Source: Mercenaria mercenaria
Lineage: Eukaryota; Mollusca; Bivalvia; Venerida; Veneridae
Direction: 5' to 3'
NCBI RefSeq assembly: GCF_021730395.1
Contig: NC_069361.1
Coordinates: 75,773,001-75,837,000, forward strand
Length of the DNA stretch: 64,000 nt
A program made the position numbers and the translations under genes. This document shows positions 12,803-24,900 of this stretch, piece by piece. Position 1 is the first letter of the stretch. Each line of letters begins with the position of its first letter. The notes under the pieces were generated by a model that saw only the letters and a program-made list of their open reading frames with translations, ran no database searches and was not told the origin of the DNA.

Positions 12803-13145
12803 GTTGAACGAGTACAACTATCTGCAGCTTGATACGTATGTAACAACTATGGCCAAACAAGTATTGTCACCAGAATGCTTAAAGATCCTAATTTGCAATC
12901 CCTTTAACAATGCCGCATCAAAAATTTTCTTATTTTATTTTTTTAGATTAAAGTACAGTCTTATTGCAGTTGACCATAGTCATCTCATACCTACAAGGAA
13001 CCTAAATTACTTAATCCCACAATCTCCTACGCAGTACCATTCTAACTCCTCCTTTTTTCCAGGAACAATGCATTCTTGGAATGGTCTCCCCCTACACATG
13101 AATACAGTCCAACCCTAACTTGATTGTATTTACTGAGAGTCTGGC
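12803..13145 (+). mobile_element. LINE C-terminal fragment, plus strand
   Basis: Translated in places, it gives RNLNYLIPQSPTQYHSN and FPGTMHSWNGLPLHMNTV, parallel to RNLNYLIPYSSTTLL and FPRNIRLWNSLPTSV in the minus-strand LINE next door. It is the last 100 or so codons of the same kind of RT protein, disrupted by frame changes, and it converges on its neighbour's 3' end. Confidence 0.7.
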
Positions 13146-15620
13146 AACATCTACATCTACATCAATACAACCAACAATCGATTTCCGATTATGACTGGTC
13201 GGCGCTGTCAGAGAAACAGTTGTTAAAGAAATTTAGTATATTACAGTATTAAAAGTAAAAGATAAAAGGACAGTATGCTACAGTTAAAATAGGACAGAAT
13301 GGAAGAATTACATAGTGACCGCCGCCAGCCTCTCTGTAAAGATACTGAGGCTGGGGCTAGCTTTGACTGATGTGGGGAGGGAGTTCCAGAGACGGATGTT
13401 TCTAGGGAAATAAGTTAGCAAAGTAGTGCTGGAATAAGGGATCAAGTAGTTCAGATTTCTAATGGGGGTCAAGTAACCTTGGTCAATTGCAACGGTCTGG
13501 GTCCTTACTTTGTAAAACAAAAGTAATGAACAGTTTAACCTACGATACTGGAGAGTTTTCCATTCTAAGGATTTCAACATTTCAGTTACACTGCTTGTAT
13601 AGTTGTAATCATTCATAACATACCTAGCTGCTGACCTTTGGACTCGTTCAAGTTTATGGCCGAGAGTTTTCTGCCAGGGATGCCACACAGTTGAACAGTA
13701 TTCTAGCTGGGGGCGGACATAGGTGGTGTATGCAGCTTCTTTGACCTTTATGTTATCTGTCTTGACATTTCTCTGAATAAATCGAAGGGAAGAGATTGCC
13801 TTAGAAGTTATGTTTTCTATGTGTTGTGACCAGTTCAAATCATTGGAGATAGTTATTCCTAGGTATTTAGCTGATAAGGTGGACTTTAACTCTGTATTGT
13901 GTAACCTGTAAGGATAAATAATGGATTTCTTTTCCTACTTACTCTAAGGACTTCACATTTGTCGGGGTTAAATTCCATTTGCCAGACTCTTTCCCATGTT
14001 TCTAATTTATGGAGATCTTCTTGACGGGCTATGCTATCATTATTTGATTTGACTGTGAGGTATACGATGGTGTCATCTGCAAATATTCCGGTTTTACATT
14101 TGACTGAGTCTGGCAGGTCATTAATGTAAACAAGGAAAAGGCAGGGGCCAAGGACAGACCCCTGTGGAACTCCAGACAGGACCGGAAGTTCACTGGACAG
14201 GTGACATTCAACTGCGACCTTCTGAGTATGATTAGAGAGGAAGGATTTGACCCAGTTAGTTATTTGGGGACTAACACCTAGGATTGTAACTCGTAAATTA
14301 GCCTCAAATGGTCGACTTTGTCAATTGCCTTAGAAAAATCCATTACGATGATGTCAGTTTGTTGGCCTTGTTCTAAATTGCTATAAAGTTCCTAGGTGAA
14401 ATTAATAAGCTGAGTTTCGCAACTATGGCCCGACCTAAAACCATGTTGGAACTGGCTGATAATGTTGTGTTTGTCAAAGAAGGGCATAAGATTTGAAACC
14501 ACGATGTGCTCAAGGAGTTTGGACGCAATACAGGTCAGAGAAATCGGTCGACAGTTGCTGGGTTTTGATTTGAGACCTTTTTTAAAGACTGGTGCAACTG
14601 TTGCCTTTTTCCAGTCTTTAGGGGCGATGCCTGTATTTAGGGATAAATTGAAGATGTGGCAAAGGACGGGGGCGAATTCCTGAAGAAGTTCCTTGAGAAC
14701 ACGGGGGGGATAATTCATCTGGCCCCGACGCTTTATGTGGGGATAGGTCAAGAAGGAGTTTGTCAACACCCTCTGGAGTTACGTTTATTTGGTCCATTAG
14801 GGAGGAAGGGGATGTTAACAGTTTGGAGCACAAATGTTTAAGGCTTAGGGGCTTAGGTGGGGAGAAAACTGATTCAAATTGCTTATTAAGGATGTTTGCT
14901 TTGGTGACTGGATCAGTGTGGGTGATACCATCTGATTTGAGAACGGCTATGCCGACATTTTCTTTTTTGTTATGTTTGATGTAGCTATAGAATTTCTTAT
15001 TTCTACCAGGTTGGGAATCATGGCTAAAGATGACGTTTTCCATGTATGACCAGTATGAGGCTCTTATTTGCCTTTGTATATAGGATTTTAGGGATTTCAG
15101 TTTCTGGTGCTTTGCTTGATTTGGGGATTTGCTGAGTTTGTGATAGAGTTTATCACGCCTGTGGATAAGCCTGATAATTCTGGGAGTTAACCAAGGCAAG
15201 TCGGCACGGGATTTGGATATTCTAGTAGGGATATGCTTGGTACAAGACTCATTTAAGCTGTCCTTAAATGAGTTCCAAGCCTCATCAGGGTTTGTATGGG
15301 CCTTACTAATAAAACTACTACTAAAAGATCGCATGTCAGATCTGATCGCCTCCCAGTTAGTTTTCCGATAATGTTTTATTAGTCTCTTTGGCTTGATGGG
15401 TCGCCCTCTGTTTATTTTGACCTCATGAAATACTATATCATGGTCAGAGGTTGCAAGCCGGGAAATGTCTTGACGAGGTGGACATGGGATGGATGGGAGG
15501 TAAGGAAGAGGTCAAGGGTATTGGACAACCTGGTTGGGACTTTTACCATCTGTTCCAAATTTAGGTGGGACAGCTTTTCCATAAAATCTTCATAGAGACT
15601 TCTATTTCTCAACTGTATCC
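13140..15620 (-). mobile_element. APE-type LINE, 5'-truncated and broken
   Basis: Read on the minus strand from 15620: the C-terminal end of an APE endonuclease (ATSDHDIVFHE, the SDH motif), a linker (NKKFYSYIK, SPHKASGPDEL), RT fingers (WKKATVAPVFKKG, NCRPISLTCIASKLLE, QHGFRSGHSCETQL), RT palm (SGVPQGSVLGPCLFLVYIND, then FADDTIVYL with the catalytic DD), and the thumb/C-terminus (YVRPQLEYCSTVWHPW, ERVQRSAARYVM, WNSLPTSV) to a stop at 13308. Parts fall in different frames (breaks near 14700, 14390-14210 and 13850), so it is inactive. The 5' end lacks most of the endonuclease and any ORF1. The tail carries CATCTACATCTACATC near 13150. CR1/L2/Jockey-like by motif style; the clade was not determined. 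Confidence 0.9.
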
Positions 15621-16639
15621 ATCTGATCTATATCTATGTTTTTTAATCTTAGTGTGGTGTTTTCTTATATTCTCAGGGGCTTAAGGGATTATTTTATTCC
15701 CAGTAACATATTAACCATTTCATAATCAATATTTGAGTGTAATTTTGTAGAAAATTCATTTGTCTTTCAGATGGAGCCATAGATCCCTCAACCGCAGAAA
15801 TGAACCAATAGTTTCTCGTAGGCTTTTCCTGTGGATTTAGATTTGACTCTTCATCACAAAAAAACTTGCAGAATTTAATATATTAAAATTACCACGATGT
15901 AATAAAAAGATATATTCTGTGGTAAATGCATCAAGAAATATGACAATTTCTTCCATTAATGACTTCGATCAAGACTGATCATTACAATTAATTGCATAGT
16001 GAATCATTTGATACACTACCAGAAAAGAAGAAGATTTTTTGGAAAATTCAGTAAAAAGCCAATATTTTTTATTAATCCGTTCAAATCACTTGAAATTTTC
16101 AGTGTGTCAGTTTTGTACTATACCTGTCTAGAAAATAACAAACATTATATCATTTGACAATTTTAAGGCAAAAAAACGAGAATATGAGAAACCTTGAGAA
16201 TACGAGAAAAGGGGATAATTGCAGCTCTTTTCAACTTTGCACTTAATGAGCTTGCTCATCTTTAAACAGTCTCTCCCAGGCAAGCGTTTCCCAGTCATAA
16301 TCAGAATTGATTGTTGGGCAGTACAACATAGACGGATCTTTATTATTGGAAGGCTTATGAAGATCAGAGAAATTAGTCAGTGCTGTAATTATTACCTCCC
16401 TTGGTAAAATTTCATCAAGTATTATGGTAAGCATGTTTGTTTTGTTTTCTCATCATACATCCACTCTTTATCCAAAAGTAAACAATTCTACAGCAAGTGG
16501 TTTCTAAACTCTTCCAAATTATTCGGAAATTGGTTGATATGATTCTCTGGAAACGTCAGCTATGCGATAAATTTAGTGTGATAGTAAACGGATATATCAT
16601 CAAGTCGGATCAATTTCCGGACTTCCATATTCTTGAATC

Positions 16640-16885
16640 AGTCAACAAGACTGGTAAGTTGTGCTGGTGAAAGCGACTGGTGACTTTTTTGTGGATACAT
16701 ATCCTCATCAGACTCCAGTGACGCTTGGCAAAGTCGGCTTTGTGAAGCCGTGCATAGGATTCATCAAACTGAACACTCGTTCAGCCCCAGCTGTGCTGCT
16801 TGGAATGATCTTACCCAGACCAGCAAAGAAAAACATGACTTGGAAGGCATTTTTAAGGGCCAGATTTGACTCCATTGTTGTTGTT
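16640..16885 (-). mobile_element. Possible hAT-like transposase 3' fragment
   Basis: On the minus strand: LALKNAFQVMFFFAGLGKI, IPSSTAGAERVFSLMN, then in another frame KADFAKRHWSLMRICIHK. The IPSSTAGAERVFSLMN segment resembles the dimerisation block near the C-terminus of hAT transposases ('P.S...ER.FS'). Short and frame-broken. Confidence 0.45.
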
Positions 16886-18249
16886 GATATCAGTCTATTT
16901 CTGTAAGACGCTTTTGCAGATTATAGAAATGATTGCCGAATGTATCCGATTGTACTACCGTTTTTTTTTTACTCAATTTTCATCGTACTTGCTGTTTTTC
17001 TCGATAAACAGGTGGATTTTTCTCGGATGTTTTGGTTTTGAATTGGAAATTTTTTGCTTGAAATTGGGAGAAAAAGATACTATTTTCGATTGGGAACATA
17101 ACCGAATAACGGCTATAAAATTGGCCGAAAAAAACCTTGTTACTAAATGATGCATACTAAAAATTGTCAAATAAATGGTTCTATGGGGATGTGATAAGCA
17201 AGGAACATTTCAGAAAAGTTTAAATAAACTTTACATATATGTATGCACTATGCAGTATGTTTAGTCATGTGGATAACAGAAAAACAATGCCCGGCATGTC
17301 TTTCCAAGCATGATCGCCGTACGAAAACGATAATAATCTGCATGACGGTCGTGCTAATAAAGAAAATTATCTGCTTGATTGTCTTGTGGATAGCCATGGC
17401 CATTAGAGTGAAATGATATTTATGTATTTGAAACCTGAGATATTTTGTAACAGTTCTTTGCATTAAAATTTTAATCTGACTGTAAGAATAGATGTTATAG
17501 ACTGAATTTTAAGTGGGTTGTGTTACCCAACTGGCAAGATGCCAACATTCCCATACATGGCTAGTTTCCCGGGACTTTCCCGGATTCAGACCCAATTTCC
17601 CGGACGTACGGAAAACTTAAATATCTCTTAAATATCTAGTGTAATTTTGGACAGATGCCAGCCTTAGCCAGACAGTTTTTACATTCCAGTGGCCAAAATT
17701 CATTCCAAGCATCAAATATTATATCACTAATTACACACTGTGGCTGACCTAATTCATCACTCTATCATAAAAGTTTAACGAGGTCACGCTCTGATGACAT
17801 CAGTAGACAGGTGTATGTATGGGATATTTTTAGATTGTGTTAAGTGGCGAGTTTACAATCATAACGTCATGATATGGAAATTTTAGATGAGAAAAGATTT
17901 AATACATTTGAAATTGAGTAGATAAATTGGAGTGAGGGGAATCATTACCACCGATGGCAGAAGTGTCAACAACTTGAAATAGGTTTAAACATTTTTTAAC
18001 AGCTATGATTTTGTATTTTTATTTTCATTTTTATTGAATAAAAACACTAACTCTAATTTTTTAAAACTATATAAAGTCAAAATGGTGAAATAGATTCATT
18101 TCCAATCTATTTTAGCTACTGCTTGTGGGCTAAAATCCTAGGAATGTCAAAAAGACCTGCAGATTATTCACTGGATAGTATTCTCCTCTGCTTATTAAAA
18201 GATAATAATTGAATAAATTTTAATCAATACTTTTTTGAAAAAAATATTT

Positions 18250-18450
18250 AAACCCTTACCCTGCTAAATTTCTATAATGAACTTGCCCATCTTTCAGTTT
18301 GGACAGTACCATTAACTGTTAAAAGAGGTGACTGACTGAATGGCATACAGTGCAGATCATGATCAGACTTCAGGTATGTGCAGGCTGATCATGATCTGCA
18401 CTGGTCGCAAAGGCAGAATTGATAGTGTCCAGCATGATAACAGATAAGGA
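18250..18450. mobile_element. Degraded MITE, family 2
   Basis: It shares with 7578-7756 the order CCCTGCTAAA, TTGGACAGTA, GACTGAATGGCATA, GATCATGATC and CTGCACTGGTCGCAAAGGCAGAAT. It also has its own inverted pair CAGATCATGATCAG. The outer terminus is decayed. Confidence 0.6.
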
Positions 18451-18932
18451 TAAAATGTAAATAAATTACAACCCCTGAAACCATTGCCCAAATCAATTAA
18501 TCAAGTCAGAAAGGTTTAGATCTAATCTGTTTTACAGTTTTATGTTCGACCAAAAATTTCCTAAAAAATGAAGGTTGATAAAACTCCTGGATTTTCATCA
18601 AATCTCCTGGATTTTCAACTGATATCTCCTGGAAAATTGTCCTGGGAACTTGACATGTATGCATTCCAAGTCTAAATTTTCTGTATGCTTTCCCTCTTAC
18701 ATGTACATCAAAGTGCCTCTGCAAACAAGTGGTCTCAGGCTCATGTCTTTGGTACCTTTTTCAGTGTGGAAGCTGAATGGTATTACTTCAAGTTAATTCA
18801 ATATACCAATGTTGCCCTTTATCAGGGTGTTAGACTTTGCGCTTTTATTAGAAAATAAGAAAGGGCCGCGGTGATCATGATGTGTATTCTTTCAAAATGT
18901 TATGCTCTAGTTTTTAATTTTCTTTTTTTCAG

Positions 18933-21900
18933 GCAAGAGCAAAACAAGCCAAAAAGTATGCACAAGTCAAAAGAGTACTTAGCCTCAGGGATTCAAGAAT
19001 GTAAGTAATGTTTCAATACTGTGCTATCCTTGTCAGATGTATTTATCTCGAAAACTAAATATATAAATTGTTCATGTAAAGCTACATTCATAATTTAATT
19101 TCATGCAGTAGCAGTTTTTTGTAAAAAACTTTTATAAATAATTAGACTGTGTTCTCCAACATGTATTAAATGTGTATTATTTTTAACCTAATGCATGGAC
19201 TTGATAATACACATAAAGTTACTATCCCTCGCCGAAGGCGGAGCAATATAGTTTTGGCGTAGTCCAACTGTCCGTCTATCGGTCCGGAGCTATATCTCCG
19301 AAGTGGTTTGGAATATTTAAATTAAACTTCATGTACATGTTAACCACTATAGGGAAATTCGGCACGTCAAGTTTCAGTCAGATTGCCCAAGTAACACTAG
19401 AGTTATGGTACGTAACACCAGAGTTATGGTACTTAGTAGTGTTAACGGTATATGGTGCTATAGATATGGCAATTTCTGCTTCATAACTTGTGACATATTT
19501 GACATAGAACTATGAGACTTAAATTTAATTTAGATCACCATAATTTGGTAGTGCACACACAATTTCATCAGGATCTATTTAGTAACTTCAGAATTATTGC
19601 CCTTTAATTGTTTAACAATCCACATATATTTTGTACATAACAAACTAACCAATTGGTAGAATTTCATTAAACATCTTTCATTTTTTCCATGAACATTTAT
19701 TATCAACATGTGAAGTTGTGTACTTACATCCGGTCACCCCCACCGCCCAGGTCACACCCCCTCCCCCCCACCCAACAAAATTATTACGTCTTTTTTTTCT
19801 TTTCTTTTTAAACCTTAACTTTTCATGAATATTTATCAACATGCACAGTTGTCCTCCCCACCTCATTCCTCCACCAGGTCACCCCCACCACCAGGATCAT
19901 GCACCTCTCCCCACCTCCCCCCACCCCCCACTTCCTTCATCAAAATTCATGTGAAGTTTCGTACCCTCACTGGTCAGTGCCCCCGCCTTCCCCACACCCC
20001 CACCCCACCCCCATTTTTTTAATTTTTTTTTTTCATTTTTCAAACTTGCCAAGAATATTTATCAACATGTGAAGTTATTAAAAAAAAATATGAATTTTGG
20101 GTCTAGTACTGTATACATTTAACAAGGTTGCATACTTCCAAAGTTATAACTCCCTGAAAGGACTAAATTTTCAACTTATATGTGGTGACTGATGCTTGCT
20201 GGTGCTTGTTCGAACAGCAAATATTGTCATGTCACATGGCAGTACAACATCTTTCTGATAAAATGTATTTTATGTCATGTGACGTTGTGATGTAGAGTTG
20301 GTAACTGAACACTGTGCTCTCATAAAACTCTGCCTATGATTAGAAAATGACATAATGAAATTTATCTTAATATTAATGGAAATACACATTTGATCAGCAG
20401 AATAATATTCTGTATTGATGTGTTAGTTTTCATGATATGTTTATTACATTTTGTGTTTACAGCAAGGGTAAAGACCGTGACTTGAGTAAGAAGAGGAAAC
20501 AGAAGAAGAAAGGGAAAGACAAATCTGTCAACATGACACAGAGAAACCTGTATGTACTGGGTATCTCATTCTGCTCATTCTTGTTTGATCTTTCACTTCT
20601 GTATTTCATATATTGTGAAACAAGTAACATTCATTGGAGACTATTACTTGTGAATTTCACTGTAGGGTCAAACCTCTAAATTAAATCCACACAAAGAAGT
20701 AAAGGTCCCATTCATTTTGTGATCCACAAATTCGTCACAAAACATCTGTTTACAAAATTTTGAGCCCACAAAATTTTGTACCCACAAAATTCAGTTTTAA
20801 TGTTTTCACAGTAGGAGTGTAGTTGGTCACATGCTAAGTGCTGGTATTGCTAGTTGGTACCAGTTAGAAATACACAAATTTATAGATTTACTGGTAAGTA
20901 ATATAACTGAACATACTGCTAGAAAAGATAAGAAAAGACAAAAGACAGGCATTTTTTGTAAAGCTTTTCTTCACCATCTTTTCTATTATTTTAAAAGAAA
21001 AAAGAAAATCTTAAGACATTTCGGCCGAAACGTTATTGATAAAATAGTAAGCAGCCTTGTTTGCATTGTACATTAATCTTGTTATATTCCCAGGCTAAAG
21101 TGCTGACTTACATTTAAGCTTTATCTAAAAAAATTAAATCACAGTATAGTTGCTTACATCCTTGTAGAAATAAAGTGATGTCATTAGGTAGCAGGGTACA
21201 CTTAGGTTTGAAAATTTTGGGCACGGCCAGGCTTACATGTAGCGAGTCGCAATATTGCACTTCCCTAATGAGCAGAATCAGGGTGGCCATTTTATGAATT
21301 TCGTGCATGTTTTGTGCTTTTAATTAATGGCAAGATCAGAATTCTCATACAAGAATACAGGAAGTTATCAAAACAAAAGTTTAACATATTCCATTAAAAA
21401 TAGCATGCAAAAATCATCAATTTTGAACTTTTTGACAGCCTGCAATGATCTTGCTGCAAGAACAATGCCCAATTTTATTGCATTTCTCAATTTAATAGTC
21501 CCTACTTAACTACAGGATATAAACGGAATGGGGGCCCATCCGGCTCATTTTTTTTCACAAAATAGCGAAAAAGTTCCTGAGAATCAACAAGCACGGAACC
21601 CTTCTGTGATTTGAATTTCCCGTGCCAAGGTGACTCACCGATTCATACAAAGCTAGCAGCAGTTAGTTTTACAACTTACATCAGAATTTTACCTGTATTG
21701 GCTGTTTTTCTAAAGAATTAACAATCATTATCTCTCACCGTAATTTTCAGACGTCCAAAGTCACGAAATTCTAATTATAACAAATATTGACGGGGGCCAA
21801 AATTCGAAGTGTACCCTGCTACCTTAGAATCAACAGATAGATTCTAAGGGGAATAACTCAAATAACAAGGGATAGCAGCTTTTTATATTGTTAGTCCCCC

Positions 21901-24900
21901 TTAGAGTCACACTGTTTAAACTTCTGCTTTGTTGAATATTAACTTAAAAGATGAAAAAAATAATTTGCAAGAGAAACAAACTTACTATTTTTCAGACCAC
22001 AGGCATCTACAGCATTGTATTTCCGTTACAACACACAGCTAGGACCACCTTACCATGTTCTAGTGGATACAAACTTTATAAACTTCTCTATAAAAAACAA
22101 GGTGGACATTATACAAGGCATGATGGATTGTCTGTATGCAAAATGTAAGTATCAACTGTCTTTGACACAGGATTTTACAAATCACATAAAAGCAGCTTTG
22201 TTGCCTACCTGCTTAGGTCAGTGGGAAGGGCACAGATCTATAGATCTCAGGGTTGTGAGTTTGAACCCTTGGCACAGCATTATGTTCTCTGTGATGTTTG
22301 ATAGAAGACATTAGGTCTCAAATCATTTGTTCTCCACCTTTGATTCATATAGAGTGGTTGTGAGTTACCTGTGGGTAACAGGTTAGTACTGGTACAGAAT
22401 CCAGGACCTCTGTTTAGGTTAACTGCCCACCATTACATAACTAATGTACTGTTGAAATACACTATTATACAGCACTTTGGAATGAATTTAAATCCCTCTC
22501 AAAAGTTATAACCTCTTTTTGTAAAAGGATACAAGTAACCTTTGGGATAAAATTACATACACTTGAATTTGTACAAAGCATCCCGCTTAAACACAAAAAT
22601 GTGTTGAAAGGACTGAAGAGAAAAATGCGGAGACCTGAAATGCAGAACAAACATAAATTATACCTGCCTTAGTGCCACCTGTTTTAAGCAGCAATTTGCC
22701 GTAAACAGCCAGTTAGTTAACTTTCTAATAGACAATTTGTTCTAATTTCGGCTTCTTAAAGGGTCATAATACCTTTGTTTATAATGTGGCTGAACATAGA
22801 ATTTTTTTTTCTTATATGATTTTTTTTGATAATTCGTTGTTTTCTCATATGTTCTCAAAGGTTTGAATATTGATTAACATAGTCGAAAGAATTATTGATA
22901 ACATTGTTTACATAACCTCCTTTTATGGCTCTGACTACGAGATCATGTAAGGTATTGAAATTTGTCATTTTCATACCATGTAATTATGCACATCTATTTG
23001 GATAGCAGTTTCAGGACTTCACTAATAACTTCTTTTTTCTTGATCAGGTATACCATATATAACAGACTGTGTTTTGGCTGAACTGGAAAAATTGGGTTCT
23101 AAATACAGAGTGGCTCTCAGGTAAATAAAGGAAAGTAATAGTTAATGGCCCACGTTAATTAACATTCAAGTACAAATTGAATGAATATATACTCCTTTGG
23201 TTTAAGGGTTTCCTTGATTAACAATTTAGGTTGATGACTTAGAATTGTGCTTCACTGCTGTTGGGTTAAGCCCCATTCACGGGATAGAATTCTTTCATGT
23301 AAGAAAATCAGAATTTCTCCCTCTATGTTAGACTGCCTGAAACACTGCTTTAAATGTAAAGTGGTTTCATCCTCCCCCATCAAAGTTGGAGAGTCACGAT
23401 ATGACCTAGACTTCATTGCACTTGTATGGAGCTGTAAAAACCCAAAGTTCTAAACAAACAAAAAGCTTACTGTCATTGTGATAGCCCAATTTGCCGAAAT
23501 TTTGTCACAGTTATTTATTTATATCTGTATATAACTTTCGGTGTATGAGAAAATGTTCTCTTAACTGGGGATTGAAAAAGTGTTCTTCGTGTTGAGGGTT
23601 TTGCTAGATATTGTAGTTTTGCTGTAGTTTCTCTTTTTTACCACTCTTTGTGACAGTTAAATACAAAAATTGCTTTGAGTTATAAAAAGTTTCTTAATTT
23701 ATTTCACAGAATAGCACGAGATGCCAGGTTTGAGAGATTACCCTGCCTACATAAAGGAACATATGCTGATGATTGCCTGGTACAAAGAGTAACACAGGTA
23801 TGCATTGCTTATTATACAGTTGTTAATGCCCATGTATTCGAGATTCAAACCTACAACTATTTATTTAGCCAGGGATATTTTCTCTTTCAAATGCATTCAG
23901 TGTTTAACAGTTTCTCAAGTTTTTCAAGCTGCATTCAATGACACCAGTAAATATTATTGGTTGAAGAAAAGTAGGGCTTCATTTTAAAGATGTGCAAGTA
24001 AATACTTATAAAGGTGATGGCTGGTAGCAACTACATCACTTTATTGTTCATATTCAGCTATATTTCAACTGTTAATAAATCAAAGATCCAAAGATTTTAA
24101 CTGATTGTAAAAGAGATAAAGTAATACTCTAGGTAATTTTTAGTAGACTGTATTTCATGGTTTCATGGTTAACAGCCTAATTCCTGTAAAGAATACGTGA
24201 GAGTACGTGAAAGTTTGTTGTTTAGGACATGATGCAGATTGATACAATCGAACTTCATTTGACAAAATTTGATCGAGACCAGAAAAATTTGAGTTATTGG
24301 CAGTTCCAGCCATTGAGTAATAAACATTATACACGGATTTCGCCAGGACCTGACGATGAGTTCAAACGAAGGATGGTGTTCAAATTATCCAAGTTCGAGC
24401 AAATAAGTTTGACTGTATTTAGGAATATTTTTTATTCTCAGGTGGCATTATTAAGAAATATTAGCAAAAATAAAACCGACATGAATACTTCCCAATACTA
24501 TGAAAATAGCGTAAATTGTTGTAATATACTTGAAAATTAATGTTGGCTGGTGTGTGTTTCTGTTACAGCACAAGTGTTATATTGTTGCAACGTGTGATAA
24601 AGACTTGAAGAGAAGAATAAGAAAGATACCTGGAGTGCCCATCATGTACCTTCAACAACACAGGTAATATATCAACCAATGGCTTTCTTAGGTTCTTGAC
24701 ATACACGTGTAGATGATATGTATGCTCTTGGAGGTTTCTGCTGAAACAGTAGGTCCCGGGTTCAATAGCATGTGCCCAGCTGGCTCAGTATGCACAAGTC
24801 TAATTTATCTTGCACACGTTTTGTTTATACAGTCAAACCTGTATTAAGAAGCCAGTCAGCCAGTGTAAAGATCTGGCTGTGTAAGGCAGGCAACTGCTTA

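Larger units (their letters stand above)
15630..18930. other. Intergenic / FCF1 5' region, no confident exon
   Basis: AT-rich sequence between the LINE and the first resolved FCF1 exon. It contains a probable hAT piece (16640-16880), CCCGGGACTTTCCCGGA repeat motifs near 17563, a family 2 MITE relative (18250-18450) and a related inverted motif near 18600-18665. FCF1 exon 1 should be in this interval or further left but was not recognised. Confidence 0.5.

Noticed and set aside
16243-16434. Minus-strand frame containing DYDWETLAWERLF as a possible exon
   Set aside because: No family recognised and no convincing flanking splice pair; it lies in repeat-rich sequence next to hAT debris.
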